A stretch of 64,000 nt of DNA from Tabrizicola sp. TH137 (GCF_002855575.1 NZ_PKRQ01000001.1:1-64000), one strand, 5' to 3'. Positions 32,085 to 41,575 are shown, numbered from the stretch's first letter. Numbers and translations are program-made. The notes: generated by a model not told the origin, from the letters alone.

Positions 32085-33038
32085 TCAGCCGTCGATCTGG
32101 ATGCCCGATGCAGGAACGCCGAGCCGGTAGCCCCGACCGCGCGCTGTCGCGATCAGGGTCTCCGCTTCGGCCTTCGTAAAGCCTGCCGCCACAAGGGCGG
32201 CACGAAGCTCCCGGATCAGATCCTTTGCCTCACGCCCCGTTGTGCCCTCGACTTCGGGACCCGAAGCGACCTGGTCGCGCGTTTTCGCCTTCGCCAGCAG
32301 CCGCTGGAACACCGGGAACAGCTGATGCGACAGGACGACCGACCGGCCCAGCCATTCCACTTCGGCCGATGCGCTCCGAACCCGAAGCGAACCGGGACCG
32401 GGAGGCGGCTTCAAGGTTGCAGGATCGATGGCTACGCCGAGGCCGCCTGCGACGGGCACCATGACGGACACGGTTTCGACCATATGGAGTCCGGCATTGC
32501 GCAGTCGCTTCGCCGCGGCGGGAGGGATCGCAGGCACGAGGATGGTGACATCTTGGCCCTGTGCGGCCTGACGCAGCGTCGCGACTATGGCCTCGCTGGT
32601 AAGAGCCGCAGCCTCGAATGAAAGGAAAACGACACTGCCCGATGGGAATGCCCCAAGCTGCCAGAGTCCCTCGACCAGCTGCGAAGGGGCATCCTTGAAC
32701 CCCGCCGCCGCGCCGATCACTGACGCCAGACCGGCGGCTTCAACGCGATAGACGAGCAGATCATCCTCGGTCAGGTTGACATCCTGGGCCTGGTCCAGGG
32801 GGCATTCGGCCCTGAACTGTTCACCACCCACGGACCGGATGGGCCGCGAAGCAAGCCCGCAGTCGCATCGATCGCAGACATCCCACTCCGTCAGTCGTGC
32901 ATCCTCGACGAGGACACGCCGCGACAGCAGTCGTTCGAAGAGAGGCCCCTGAAAGGGCCTTGCCACCGCACCCGTCAGGATCGCGTCGTCGCCAGCTTCA
33001 CTCAGCCGCGTCAACAACCTCAAAATCGTCTCGGTCAT
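32085..33038 (-). CDS. Hypothetical protein with Cys cluster and winged-helix C-terminus
   Basis: A 317-residue protein. Residues about 54-61 carry CDRCDCG with a further cysteine at about 80, a possible zinc ribbon. The last 70 residues (VLSHQLFPVFQRLLAKAKTRD ... ELRAALVAAGF ... TARGRGYRLG) follow the OmpR-type winged-helix pattern, including the terminal RGRGYRL strand. It overlaps the gene upstream by 41 nt and is in the same operon. I do not know the family; DNA binding is inferred from the wing motif. Confidence 0.6.
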   Translation of the reverse strand: MTETILRLLTRLSEAGDDAILTGAVARPFQGPLFERLLSRRVLVEDARLTEWDVCDRCDCGLASRPIRSVGGEQFRAECPLDQAQDVNLTEDDLLVYRVEAAGLASVIGAAAGFKDAPSQLVEGLWQLGAFPSGSVVFLSFEAAALTSEAIVATLRQAAQGQDVTILVPAIPPAAAKRLRNAGLHMVETVSVMVPVAGGLGVAIDPATLKPPPGPGSLRVRSASAEVEWLGRSVVLSHQLFPVFQRLLAKAKTRDQVASGPEVEGTTGREAKDLIRELRAALVAAGFTKAEAETLIATARGRGYRLGVPASGIQIDG

Positions 33039-34239
33039 TCATCAGCCCGTTGCGCCGGATCAGGGTCAGCACGCGCGCCTCATGCTGCGTGCGCCGGAAC
33101 TGCAGGACGCCGGGCGGGCGCAGCTTCACCGTCACCTGTGGTTGCCGCTTGCCTTCGCCCATGAAGAGCACCCGAAACACCAGTTCCCCAAGCCGCCAGG
33201 AGCCGCCGAACGCCACCGGCGTCCCGCCGAAGTGACGCAGCGCCTCGCCGCTGAGGTCTCGCGACCGCAAGCTGCGCGCAACACGCGCATAGCCATTCTT
33301 GCCGGGCACCATCAGGTCGGCGGCAGCATCGATGATCTGCACCTTGTCGATCCCCGGATCGTGGCGATGATCGAAGGCGAAGCCCGGTCCGGCCAGTTCC
33401 ACCGGGCGCAAGGTGTAGAGATCCTGTGCATCGTCGCCGTCGAAGAAACCCGGACGCTCGAGGATGATCGATGCGAACAGCTTCGCGATCTCAGGTTGGT
33501 GCGCCTTCCTGATCCGCGCCAGTCTCAGCATGCCGGTGTTCTCAGAATAGCGCAGCACCGCGTGGGAGATCTGCCGAACGCTGATCACCCGTTCCTGCTG
33601 CCCTTCAACCACCGGCATCGTCGACACCGTCGATCCGTGGCTGACCACGAGGTTGATCTCGTCGGCATCGGCGTAGTCACCGACCCGGCAATAGTCGCCG
33701 AGGAATGCCTTCTTGAAAAGATCGGCGACAGCGAGCCGGAACGCCTCGACCTTCTCTTCCGTCAGGTCGATAGTGACGCCCCGTTCCCGACCTGCGAACT
33801 CATGCAGGCGATCCGGTGCCAGCAAAGCCATGTGATCGGCAGCAGCTTCGAATAGGTCAGGGTGTTCGAGGAAGACCCGCAAGGCGATATGCTTGGGGTC
33901 ATGCGCCTTGTTCGGCGCTTCCTGATCGCCAGTCTTCATTTCAGGAAAGAGATCGATCCCGTCTCGGTCCGCCTGGACCTGGATGATTTCCAAACCGCGT
34001 GCGTCGCCGAGTTCCGCGATCCGATGCAGATCGCCGCGCAAACCCTCGGGGTAATTCTCTTCGGCGCCAGCAAGGAATTCCTGCAGCGCCTTGCGGACCT
34101 CCGCCTCTTCGCCCTCCAGCTGATCCAGGGAGAAACCCTTGAACTTGCCGTCATGCCGGGCAAGCAGAGACTTCATCAAGGGCAAGTCGACGGTCTTGAT
34201 GAACCTCGGGTTCACGAACTTCTTGAGGTTGCCCGCCAT
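32998..34239 (-). CDS. Hypothetical 413-residue protein, partner of the winged-helix protein
   Basis: MAGNLKKFVNPRFIKTVDLP; a soluble mixed protein with an aspartate-rich middle (FFDGDDAQDLYTLRPVEL) and a C-terminal segment VLQFRRTQHEARVLTLIRRNGL. No known motif is seen. It is the first gene of a two-gene leftward unit that starts beside, and divergent from, the recombinase cassette, and is unlike the early phage genes in size and compactness. It may belong to the mobile cassette rather than to the prophage. Confidence 0.6.
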   Translation of the reverse strand: MAGNLKKFVNPRFIKTVDLPLMKSLLARHDGKFKGFSLDQLEGEEAEVRKALQEFLAGAEENYPEGLRGDLHRIAELGDARGLEIIQVQADRDGIDLFPEMKTGDQEAPNKAHDPKHIALRVFLEHPDLFEAAADHMALLAPDRLHEFAGRERGVTIDLTEEKVEAFRLAVADLFKKAFLGDYCRVGDYADADEINLVVSHGSTVSTMPVVEGQQERVISVRQISHAVLRYSENTGMLRLARIRKAHQPEIAKLFASIILERPGFFDGDDAQDLYTLRPVELAGPGFAFDHRHDPGIDKVQIIDAAADLMVPGKNGYARVARSLRSRDLSGEALRHFGGTPVAFGGSWRLGELVFRVLFMGEGKRQPQVTVKLRPPGVLQFRRTQHEARVLTLIRRNGLMNDRDDFEVVDAAE

Positions 34240-34376
34240 ACTGATTCCCCTTTCCCATTAACTGAAAGTTCATCATATGTTCTCTTGCGTTGTCGCGCAA
34301 CTTGAGCGGGAGCACGTGGGACGGTTTTCGGGTCGGATGAGTAGAGGCCGAGGGAGACGAACGCCCCGAGGCCCGC

Positions 34377-34580
34377 ATGAAACGCCCCAATCCCCTGCCA
34401 CCCGACCAGATGACTGCTGCCGAGCGTCGCACCGAACTGTGCGCCTTGCTTGCTCTCGGGCTGGTCAGGCTGATGCAGCGCGAGCGGGGTGAACCTCCTG
34501 ACGAAACTGGAGAAATTCGCCTACACTATCCGGCTGACCGATGCCGTTATGCAACCCCGAACCCATCGGAGACCGCATGA
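34377..34580 (+). CDS. Small recombinase-cassette protein
   Basis: A 67-residue protein, MKRPNPLPPDQMTAAERRTE. This short helical protein precedes DUF2924 and serine-recombinase genes in many alphaproteobacterial elements. Its stop overlaps the start of the DUF2924 gene (ATGA). The helix RRTELCALLALGLVRLMQRER is the only distinct feature. Confidence 0.75.
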   Translation: MKRPNPLPPDQMTAAERRTELCALLALGLVRLMQRERGEPPDETGEIRLHYPADRCRYATPNPSETA

Positions 34581-35032
34581 CGACGCACGACCCCATCCCC
34601 GCGCGCCTCGCCGCGCTCAACACCACGCCGACGCCTGACCTGAAGAAGCAGTGGCGCGAGTTGTTCGACAGCGAGCCGCCGCCGTTCAAACGGCGCTACC
34701 TTGAATCCCGCCTGGCCTATCGCATCCAGGAACTCGCCTATGGCGGGCTGAAACCGGAGACAATCCGGCGCCTGGAGAGGTTGGGCGAGGACCTGGATGG
34801 CGGCGACAAGAAGAAGCGCGGAATTCGCCTCGACCGCGACCGTCCCATCACCGGCACCCGGCTACTGCGCGAATGGCAGGGCGTCGAGTACATCGTGACC
34901 GTCACCGCCGAAGGCTTCGAGTGGCAGGGGCGGCCATACAAGTCGCTGTCTGCCATCGCGCGCGCCATCACCGGCACCCGCTGGAACGGTTGGGTGTTCT
35001 TCGGCCTCAAGAACCACAGGGGGAGGACATGA
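34577..35032 (+). CDS. DUF2924 family protein
   Basis: A 151-residue protein, MTTHDPIPARLAALNTTPTP. Its signatures are KKQWRELFDSEPPPFKRRYLESRLAYRIQELAYGGL and the C-terminal block WQGVEYIVTVTAEGFEWQGRPYKSLSAIARAITGTRWNGWVFFGL. It is almost always directly before a serine recombinase and may be an accessory DNA-binding or directionality protein. Both ends overlap neighbours by 4 nt (ATGA). Confidence 0.9.
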   Translation: MTTHDPIPARLAALNTTPTPDLKKQWRELFDSEPPPFKRRYLESRLAYRIQELAYGGLKPETIRRLERLGEDLDGGDKKKRGIRLDRDRPITGTRLLREWQGVEYIVTVTAEGFEWQGRPYKSLSAIARAITGTRWNGWVFFGLKNHRGRT

Positions 35033-36339
35033 CGAAGTCCGTCGTCCGCAAGCTCCGCTGCGCGGTCTACACCCGGAAATCCTCCGAGGAAGGGCTGGAA
35101 CAGGAGTTCAACAGCCTCCACGCCCAACGCGAGGCCTGCGAGGCTTACATCGCCAGCCAACGGTCCGAGGGCTGGGTGCTGGTCCGGGATCAGTATGACG
35201 ACGGCGGCATATCGGGCGGCACGCTGGAACGGCCCGGACTGAAGAGGCTGATCGCCGACATAGAGGATGGGCTGGTCGATGTGGTGGTGGTCTACAAGAT
35301 CGACCGCCTCAGCCGCTCGCTGGCCGACTTCGCCAAGCTGGTCGAGGTGTTCGACCGCAACGGCGTGACCTTCGTGTCGGTCACACAGAGCTTCAACACG
35401 ACCACCTCCATGGGGCGGCTGACGCTGAACATCCTGCTGTCCTTCGCCCAGTTCGAGCGGGAGGTGACGGCTGAGCGCATCCGCGACAAGGTCGCCGCCA
35501 GTCGGAAGAAGGGCATGTGGATGGGCGGCGTGCCGCCCTACGGCTACCGCGTCGAGAACCGGAAGCTGGTCATCGACGACGAGAGCGCCGCGCATGTGCG
35601 CTGGATCTTCACGCGCTTCCTCAAGATCGGGTCCTGCACGGAACTGGCGCGGGAGGTCGGCGCGCGCGGCATCCGGACGCCGCGCGGCAACCGGATCGAC
35701 AAGAAATACATATACCGCATGCTCAGCAACCGCGCCTACATCGGCGAGGCGGTCCACAAGGGCGACAGCTATCCAGGCGAGCACGACGCCATCCTCGATC
35801 CCGAGATTTGGGACCGCGTCCACGCCATCCTGCAGGAGAGTCCGCGCAAGCGCGCCGCGCGCACCCGCGCCGACACGCCCGCGCTGCTGAAGGGGCTGCT
35901 GTTCGGGCCGGATGGCGCGGCCTTCTCGCCGACCCACACCCGCAAGGGCGACAGGCTCTACCGCTACTATGTCAGCCAGACCGTGTTGAAGCACGGCGCC
36001 GGGGCTTGCTCCGTGGGACGCGTGCCCGCGGGCGAGATTGAGGCCGCCGTGCTCGACCAGTTGCGCGCCGTGTTCCGCCAGCCCGAGATCGTTGCGGGGA
36101 CGTGGAAGGCGGCGCGGGCCCACGCCGACGACATCTCCGAGGCAGACGCCCGCGCGGCCCTGCAGCAGCTCGACGCGCTATGGGAGGAACTCTTCCCCGC
36201 CGAGCAGACGCGCATCGTCACGTTGCTTGTCGAGCGTGTCGATATCGGCACAGACGGCCTGAAGGTGCGGCTCCGGGTCGACGGCCTCGGGAGCCTCTCT
36301 CGCGAAATGCGGGCTGCCAGCATCGAAGAGGCAGCATGA
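35029..36339 (+). CDS. Large serine recombinase
   Basis: A 436-residue protein from an ATG overlapping the DUF2924 stop. The resolvase catalytic domain (about 8-150) begins LRCAVYTRKSSEEG with the nucleophile serine, and has YDDGGISGGTLERPGLKRLI and YKIDRLSRSLADFAKL. A recombinase domain (PPYGYRVE..., about 165-270) and a zinc-ribbon-like region (KGLLFGPDGAAFSPTHTRKG) follow. It should catalyse site-specific integration and excision. It marks the border between the prophage and the defence island. Confidence 0.93.
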   Translation: MTKSVVRKLRCAVYTRKSSEEGLEQEFNSLHAQREACEAYIASQRSEGWVLVRDQYDDGGISGGTLERPGLKRLIADIEDGLVDVVVVYKIDRLSRSLADFAKLVEVFDRNGVTFVSVTQSFNTTTSMGRLTLNILLSFAQFEREVTAERIRDKVAASRKKGMWMGGVPPYGYRVENRKLVIDDESAAHVRWIFTRFLKIGSCTELAREVGARGIRTPRGNRIDKKYIYRMLSNRAYIGEAVHKGDSYPGEHDAILDPEIWDRVHAILQESPRKRAARTRADTPALLKGLLFGPDGAAFSPTHTRKGDRLYRYYVSQTVLKHGAGACSVGRVPAGEIEAAVLDQLRAVFRQPEIVAGTWKAARAHADDISEADARAALQQLDALWEELFPAEQTRIVTLLVERVDIGTDGLKVRLRVDGLGSLSREMRAASIEEAA

Positions 36340-36731
36340 CCCGCAGCACGCCGATCCCCGACACTGTGACGTTGCACCTCCCGTTTCGTATCGTGAGGCG
36401 CGGCGGACGAAAGGAGATGCAACTGCCGGAGGGCGCCGCACAATCGCGGCGGATCGACAACACGCTGGTCAAGGCGCTGGCGCGCGCCTTCCGCTGGAAG
36501 CGCATGCTGGAGACGGGCGAGTTCGCCACCATCGCCGATCTGGCCGAGCGCGAGGGGATCGCCGCACCATACCTGACGAGAACCATGCGCCTCACTCAAC
36601 TGGCGCCTGACTTGGTGGAGAGTATCCTTGACGGCCGTCAGCCGTCCGGTCTCAAGCTGGAGGCGCTGCGCAGCACCCTGCCAATGGCATGGTCCGAGCA
36701 GCGAACTGTCCTGAGCGCTCCTCTAGATTGA
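36336..36731 (+). CDS. Recombinase-associated helix-turn-helix protein
   Basis: A 131-residue protein, MTRSTPIPDTVTLHLPFRIV, from an ATG overlapping the recombinase stop. Residues about 65-100 (ETGEFATIADLAEREGIAAPYLTRTMRLTQLAPDLVESILDG) form a ParB/Xre-type helix-turn-helix. It is the regular fourth member of these recombinase cassettes and might regulate the cassette or act as directionality factor. Confidence 0.82.
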   Translation: MTRSTPIPDTVTLHLPFRIVRRGGRKEMQLPEGAAQSRRIDNTLVKALARAFRWKRMLETGEFATIADLAEREGIAAPYLTRTMRLTQLAPDLVESILDGRQPSGLKLEALRSTLPMAWSEQRTVLSAPLD

Positions 36732-36872
36732 AGATGCCATCGGCGAGCAGCTGGCTTCATGCTTGCGTCGCTCTGGCGCGACAGCTTAGTCTGGCGCTGT
36801 AAACGGCGGTAATGTCAGCTCAAAATCGGGGCGCCCGGCAATCCCGTCGCCGTCCGATAGTTGAGAGCGACC

Positions 36873-38507
36873 ATGGAAGCGGCCGAGCGCACGATAAGTC
36901 AGATTCTGACGGAACAGATTAGATACGAAATACCCGCGTATCAGCGCCCATATTCTTGGGAGAAGGGTAACGTTGAGCAATTACTCGATGATGTTTGGGA
37001 GGCGTTTGCGGCTAACGATGAGGAGTATTTCATCGGCTCGCTGATCACGATCGAGCGTGAGAAGGGTCGTCTTTACGATGTCGTGGACGGTCAGCAGCGT
37101 CTCACAACGCTTAACTTGATCTTTTCGCGCCTGCGCGATGGCGTCGATGAACCAGCGAAATCCGAGCTCGGTCGGCGCGTTTTGCCACGCAATGCCCTGA
37201 CCGGTGAAGAGGAGACGCCACGCCTGACCCTGCGCCAGCGAGATCAGAACTTCTTCCGCCGATATGTGCTGGCTGGGGAAATGGTGCCCGAGGCGGTACG
37301 AAAAGAAGTCGCCAAGGAGCAGGACGCCCCGAAGCAGCGCATCATCGAGAACCTGGAGGCCATCGACACCTTCATCGCGCAGCATGACCAGAAGACGCTG
37401 AAGCTGTTCGCGAACTACCTGCTCAGCAGGGTCTATGTAGTGTTTGTCACCACTGCTTCATGGCAGTCGGCATATCGGTTGTTTAATGTTCTGAATGCCC
37501 GCGGCATGGCGCTGTCAAATGCTGACCTGATCAAGAACATGCTGTTCGCGCGGCTTGGCGGCAACACAGCTCGTAGCAGTGATCTGGACGAGGCCTGGCT
37601 CGAACTGGAGGAGCAGATCGGTATCGAACGGCTTGACCAGTTCATGGCGCATCATCGCAGCTCAATTGTCGCGACAAAAGCTCGGAAGGCACTGCACGAG
37701 GAGTTTGAACCCCTTATCGAGACTGCAGCGTCGCCGTTCACTTTCCTCGACGAGTTGAATACCTCCGCTCGCAATTATCTGCGCGTTCTCAGGAATGAGT
37801 TCGAGGCGCCTGCAGCTCGTCGCGCGATCAGATCGCTCAAGCGGGTAGCGTTCGAGGAGTGGATCCCGCCGCTGCTTGCCTTCTTGAACAGGCCGGTTGC
37901 TGACATGCCAGAGGGGGAGTTCATCGATCTACTCGAACGGATCACCTATCAGAACTGGATCCGGCGGCTCGCGTTCACTGCGCGGTTAACAGCGTACTTT
38001 CAGCTCATCACCGCGATCCGTGCCGGGAAACACGCGGATGACATCCGCGCGATCTTCCGAGCCAATGCCAACGACGATGAGTTCCGTTCTCTGCTTGACG
38101 GCGAGGTTTATGGGCGGCCCTTTGCGCAGGCCGTCCTGCTGCGGCTTGAAGAGGCCGATCAGGACGAGTCGGTCACCAAGGACTTCGGCGGAAAAATCAC
38201 CATCGAGCATGTTCTGCCTCAGGCGCTCAAGGAGGCCTACTGGCGTGAGCGTTTCACCGATGACGAACACCGCCTCTGGCTACACCGCCTTGGCAATCTT
38301 GCGCTGCTTGCTGGCATCAAGAATTACAAGGCGCAGTACTTCCCATTCGACCGCAAGAAGAAGATCTACGCAGAGCGGAACAACCGGGTTTCCTTCGACA
38401 CCACAAAGCCGATCCTGTCGGCCGATCATTGGACGAAGGACCTGCTGACTGCACGTCAGGCTGATCTGGTCGGCAGAGCGCAACTGATATGGTCAGTCAA
38501 TGCATAG
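36873..38507 (+). CDS. DUF262-DUF1524 protein (GmrSD-like type IV restriction candidate)
   Basis: A 544-residue protein, MEAAERTISQILTEQIRYEI. The N-terminal DUF262 (ParB/Srx-like) domain shows YEIPAYQRPYSWEK and VVDGQQRLTTLNLI. The C-terminal DUF1524 His-Me/HNH-type nuclease domain shows ITIEHVLPQALKEAYW and HRLGNLALLAGIKNYK. Single-chain GmrSD-type enzymes use the first domain for NTP sensing and the second to cut modified (for example glucosylated) phage DNA. It opens the defence island 140 bp after the recombinase cassette. A TTG at 36861 is a less likely start. Confidence 0.9.
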   Translation: MEAAERTISQILTEQIRYEIPAYQRPYSWEKGNVEQLLDDVWEAFAANDEEYFIGSLITIEREKGRLYDVVDGQQRLTTLNLIFSRLRDGVDEPAKSELGRRVLPRNALTGEEETPRLTLRQRDQNFFRRYVLAGEMVPEAVRKEVAKEQDAPKQRIIENLEAIDTFIAQHDQKTLKLFANYLLSRVYVVFVTTASWQSAYRLFNVLNARGMALSNADLIKNMLFARLGGNTARSSDLDEAWLELEEQIGIERLDQFMAHHRSSIVATKARKALHEEFEPLIETAASPFTFLDELNTSARNYLRVLRNEFEAPAARRAIRSLKRVAFEEWIPPLLAFLNRPVADMPEGEFIDLLERITYQNWIRRLAFTARLTAYFQLITAIRAGKHADDIRAIFRANANDDEFRSLLDGEVYGRPFAQAVLLRLEEADQDESVTKDFGGKITIEHVLPQALKEAYWRERFTDDEHRLWLHRLGNLALLAGIKNYKAQYFPFDRKKKIYAERNNRVSFDTTKPILSADHWTKDLLTARQADLVGRAQLIWSVNA

Positions 38508-38603
38508 TGGTTTGTCGCCTCGGGGCATTATCGGCGCTGGATGCCGACCCGATTCATGCTTCCGTTCTCCGATAATGTTTTCCAGCTGGGCGGGAGGGTG
38601 ACG

Positions 38604-41015
38604 ATGAGCATGAATGAAGCCGACACGCGGTATCACCTCATCGACCCAGTCCTCCGGGCAAAAGGCTATGTAAGCCGGGACCAGGTTACGCTCGAAACCG
38701 TTCTGACGCCGCCGCCGGTAGAGCCCACAGGGCCAAAGGGGCGCAGGCGGAAAGGTCCGGGGCGCACGGACTATCTCCTGTGCGTCCAGATCGCGGAAAT
38801 GCCAAAGTCGATGCCCATCGCTGTGCTGGAAGCAAAGAAAGAGGGGGACGATCCGCTCAAGGGCATGCAGCAAGCCAAGGCGTACGCCGATTGCGAACGA
38901 TACGAGGTCAAGTATGTCTTCTCGACCAATGGCCACCGCTATGGGGAGTACGACTGCTTCACTAGCCTGCAGGCTGGGCCATTTCAGTTTCCCGATTTCC
39001 CCACGCACCCAGACCTGACGGCACGGTATGCCAAGGACAGCGGGATCAACCTCCACGCCCCCGACACAGCCATGCTGTTCCAGGCGGACAGCCCGGCATG
39101 GGCTCAAAGCCGCTACTATCAGGATGCGGCGATCCGCGCCGCCTTCGAGAAGATCATTCTGGACCGCAAGGCAGGCACGGCACCCCGGGTGTTGCTGACG
39201 CTCGCCACAGGCGCAGGCAAGACGATTATCGCCACGAACCTGCTCTGGCGGCTGTCGCAGGCCGGCCAGCTCCCCAAACCGGCGCTCTTCCTGTGTGACC
39301 GGGATGAACTCCGCGAGCAGGCCTACAACAAGCTCAAGGCGGCCTTCGGTGACAACGCCCGCATCGTGAAGACGGAGCGGGGCGGCAACGCCGCGCAAAA
39401 CGCACGGATCCATATCGCCACCTACCAGACGCTCGGTCTGGACGACGACGACGGGTTCGCCAGCTTCCTGTCCGAGCACTATAGTGAGGACGCGTTCAGT
39501 GTCATCATCATCGACGAGTGCCACCGCTCCGCCTGGGGTCGTTGGTCCGAGGTGCTTCGCCGCAACCCGAACGCTATCCACATCGGCCTGACCGCGACGC
39601 CGCGGAAGCTCGAGGAATCGAAGCAGGCCAGCGCCGAGGACCAGGAGATCACTGCCAACAACAGAAAGTACTTCGGCGAACCGGTCTACGAGTACACCCT
39701 TATCGAGGCGCAGGAGGACGGCTATCTGGCCGCCTGCGAGATCGTGAAGCGCAAGGCCAGCATCGACAACATGGTCTTCACCCAAGAGGAAATCCTCGAG
39801 GCGGGTGTTCGAGACATCAAGACGGGCTTGCCGCTGACCGAGGACGACCTGCCCAAGGCGCAGTACACCGGCAAGGACTTCGACGACGAGCTGTTCGTCG
39901 AATTGCGCACGCCGAAGATGTGCGAGGACCTGTTCCAGCTCCTTTGCGCGAATGGCGGGCCGGAGCAGAAGGTCATCATCTTCTGCACGCGCGAGATCCA
40001 TGCCGACCGGGTCGCGCAGCACATGAACAACCTCTACGTCCGCTGGTGCCGTGAGAACGGTCAGACGCCGAAGGACCACTACGCCTTCAAATGCATGGGA
40101 GGGGCGAACAACGGCGCCGACATGATCGAGCCGATGCGCGGGTCCGGCGAACGCGCCTTCATCGCCTGCACGGTCGATCTGCTGGAAGCGGGCGTCGACA
40201 TCGAACGCCTGAACGCCGTCGTATTCTTCCGCTACCTCCAGTCGCCGATCAAGTTCTACCAGATGGTTGGCCGGGGCACACGCATCCACGAAGAGACGGC
40301 CAAGTACAAGTTCTGGCTCTACGACTACACCGGCGTCACCGATCTCTTCGGCACCGAGTTCATCACCAAGCCCCCACGTCCGCGAGGCGATGGAGGCACG
40401 GGCAGCGGTGGCGAGGGCGGCGAAGACGAGGGAGGAGGCGACGGCCCGCCTGTCGCTGAGATCGGCGGAAAGCAGGTCCTCATCAATCCGCAGGGCCGGT
40501 TCATACTGGTCAGCCGTGACGGGCGCGACACCCCGATCCCGGTTGACGAGTACCGCAAGGAGGTGATGGCCCGCGTCCTGGCGGAAGCGCACACACTCGA
40601 CGAGTTCCGTGCGCTGTGGATAGAGACGACCAAGCGGCGCGACCTGATCGATCACCTTCTCGGCGACAACTTCAGCCCGGAAGTGATCCGTGAAATCGAC
40701 AGGATGGGCGATTTCGACCTCTACGATTTCTTCGGTCACCACGGCTACCACGCGCGTGCGCTCAAACGCGCCGAGCGGAGCGAGCAGTATATCGACTTGA
40801 ACACGGTCTGGTTTGACGGCATGGACCCTAAGGCCGCGACCGTGCTGAAGAGCTTCGGGCACCAGTTTGCGCAGGGCGGCACGGATGCGCTGGAGACACC
40901 GGCGCTGTGGGATGTCCCGGAAATCCGGATGGCAGGAGGGCTCGCCGCGCTTCGCGGGCTCGGGAAACCGTCCGATGTGGTACGGGAGGCGAAGGGAAGG
41001 TTGTTCGGGACGTGA
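38604..41015 (+). CDS. hsdR: Type I restriction endonuclease subunit HsdR (EcoEI-type)
   Basis: An 803-residue protein starting MSMNEADTRYHLIDPVLRAK after a GGGAGGG site; an upstream in-frame ATG at 38541 is less likely. The N-terminal nuclease has VLEAKKEGDDPLKGMQQAKAYAD (D-xn-ExK type). The motor carries Walker A ATGAGKTIIATN, DECH box IIDECHRSAWG, TATP motif LTATPRKLEE and the C-terminal helicase MVGRGTRIH. An EcoEI_R_C-like tail follows. It translocates and cuts unmethylated DNA with HsdS and HsdM, encoded directly downstream. Its stop overlaps the hsdS start (GTGA). Confidence 0.94.
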   Translation: MSMNEADTRYHLIDPVLRAKGYVSRDQVTLETVLTPPPVEPTGPKGRRRKGPGRTDYLLCVQIAEMPKSMPIAVLEAKKEGDDPLKGMQQAKAYADCERYEVKYVFSTNGHRYGEYDCFTSLQAGPFQFPDFPTHPDLTARYAKDSGINLHAPDTAMLFQADSPAWAQSRYYQDAAIRAAFEKIILDRKAGTAPRVLLTLATGAGKTIIATNLLWRLSQAGQLPKPALFLCDRDELREQAYNKLKAAFGDNARIVKTERGGNAAQNARIHIATYQTLGLDDDDGFASFLSEHYSEDAFSVIIIDECHRSAWGRWSEVLRRNPNAIHIGLTATPRKLEESKQASAEDQEITANNRKYFGEPVYEYTLIEAQEDGYLAACEIVKRKASIDNMVFTQEEILEAGVRDIKTGLPLTEDDLPKAQYTGKDFDDELFVELRTPKMCEDLFQLLCANGGPEQKVIIFCTREIHADRVAQHMNNLYVRWCRENGQTPKDHYAFKCMGGANNGADMIEPMRGSGERAFIACTVDLLEAGVDIERLNAVVFFRYLQSPIKFYQMVGRGTRIHEETAKYKFWLYDYTGVTDLFGTEFITKPPRPRGDGGTGSGGEGGEDEGGGDGPPVAEIGGKQVLINPQGRFILVSRDGRDTPIPVDEYRKEVMARVLAEAHTLDEFRALWIETTKRRDLIDHLLGDNFSPEVIREIDRMGDFDLYDFFGHHGYHARALKRAERSEQYIDLNTVWFDGMDPKAATVLKSFGHQFAQGGTDALETPALWDVPEIRMAGGLAALRGLGKPSDVVREAKGRLFGT

Positions 41016-41575
41016 CAGCAAGGACCAAACTCGGAGATGTCCTCACCGAAATCAAAGGGGGTATCGGAAGCGATTGGGCACGCTTCCCCGTCTATGGCGC
41101 GACCGTCGATGGGCTTGCTCCGGCGAAAGAACCGCCCGGGAAAAACCCGCAGAAATACAAGCCGGTAACGCCAGGCACTATCTTCTACAACCCGATGCGT
41201 ATTCTTATCGGATCAGTCGCGTTTGTAGATGTTGGCGATACCGCTGGCATTACGAGTCCCGACTACGTCGTATTCCGAGGAAACGAAGGCAGCGTGGATT
41301 CATATTACTTCTATCATTGGTTGCGTTCGCCGCTCGGTCATGGATGCATTTTGTCGCTTGCCCGAGGGGCAGTCCGGGAGCGAATGCTATTCAACAGGCT
41401 CGCTGAAGCCACAGTAATTCTTCCAAGCTATGATGTTCAGGTCGATTTTGCAGATAGACTCAGATTGGCAAGAAACGAAATTGTTCGGATCAGATCCGCA
41501 ATAGATGTTCAGCTTGCAGATATCAAAAGTCTTCCGCATCGGATAGTCGCAGCATCTTTTGAGGACAAAACATGA
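41012..41575 (+). CDS. hsdS: Half-size type I specificity subunit HsdS
   Basis: A 187-residue protein from a GTG that overlaps the hsdR stop. It contains a single target-recognition domain (KLGDVLTEIKGGIGSDWARFPVYGATVDG ... GTIFYNPMRILIGSVAFVD) and one coiled-coil spacer at the C-terminus (FADRLRLARNEIVRIRSAIDVQLADI). Normal HsdS has two such units in 400-450 residues. Half subunits are known to dimerise and then recognise a symmetric split sequence. Base composition is lower than in hsdR and hsdM, as expected for an exchanged recognition gene. Stop overlaps hsdM (ATGA). Confidence 0.85.
   Translation: MTARTKLGDVLTEIKGGIGSDWARFPVYGATVDGLAPAKEPPGKNPQKYKPVTPGTIFYNPMRILIGSVAFVDVGDTAGITSPDYVVFRGNEGSVDSYYFYHWLRSPLGHGCILSLARGAVRERMLFNRLAEATVILPSYDVQVDFADRLRLARNEIVRIRSAIDVQLADIKSLPHRIVAASFEDKT

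Noticed and set aside
34738-36123. A 461-codon minus-strand frame over the serine recombinase
   Set aside because: Antisense to a recombinase with an intact catalytic serine domain.
38493-41021. An 842-codon open frame on the minus strand opposite hsdR
   Set aside because: Mirror of the hsdR coding frame in GC-rich DNA; the plus strand has every type I helicase and nuclease motif and coupled overlaps.
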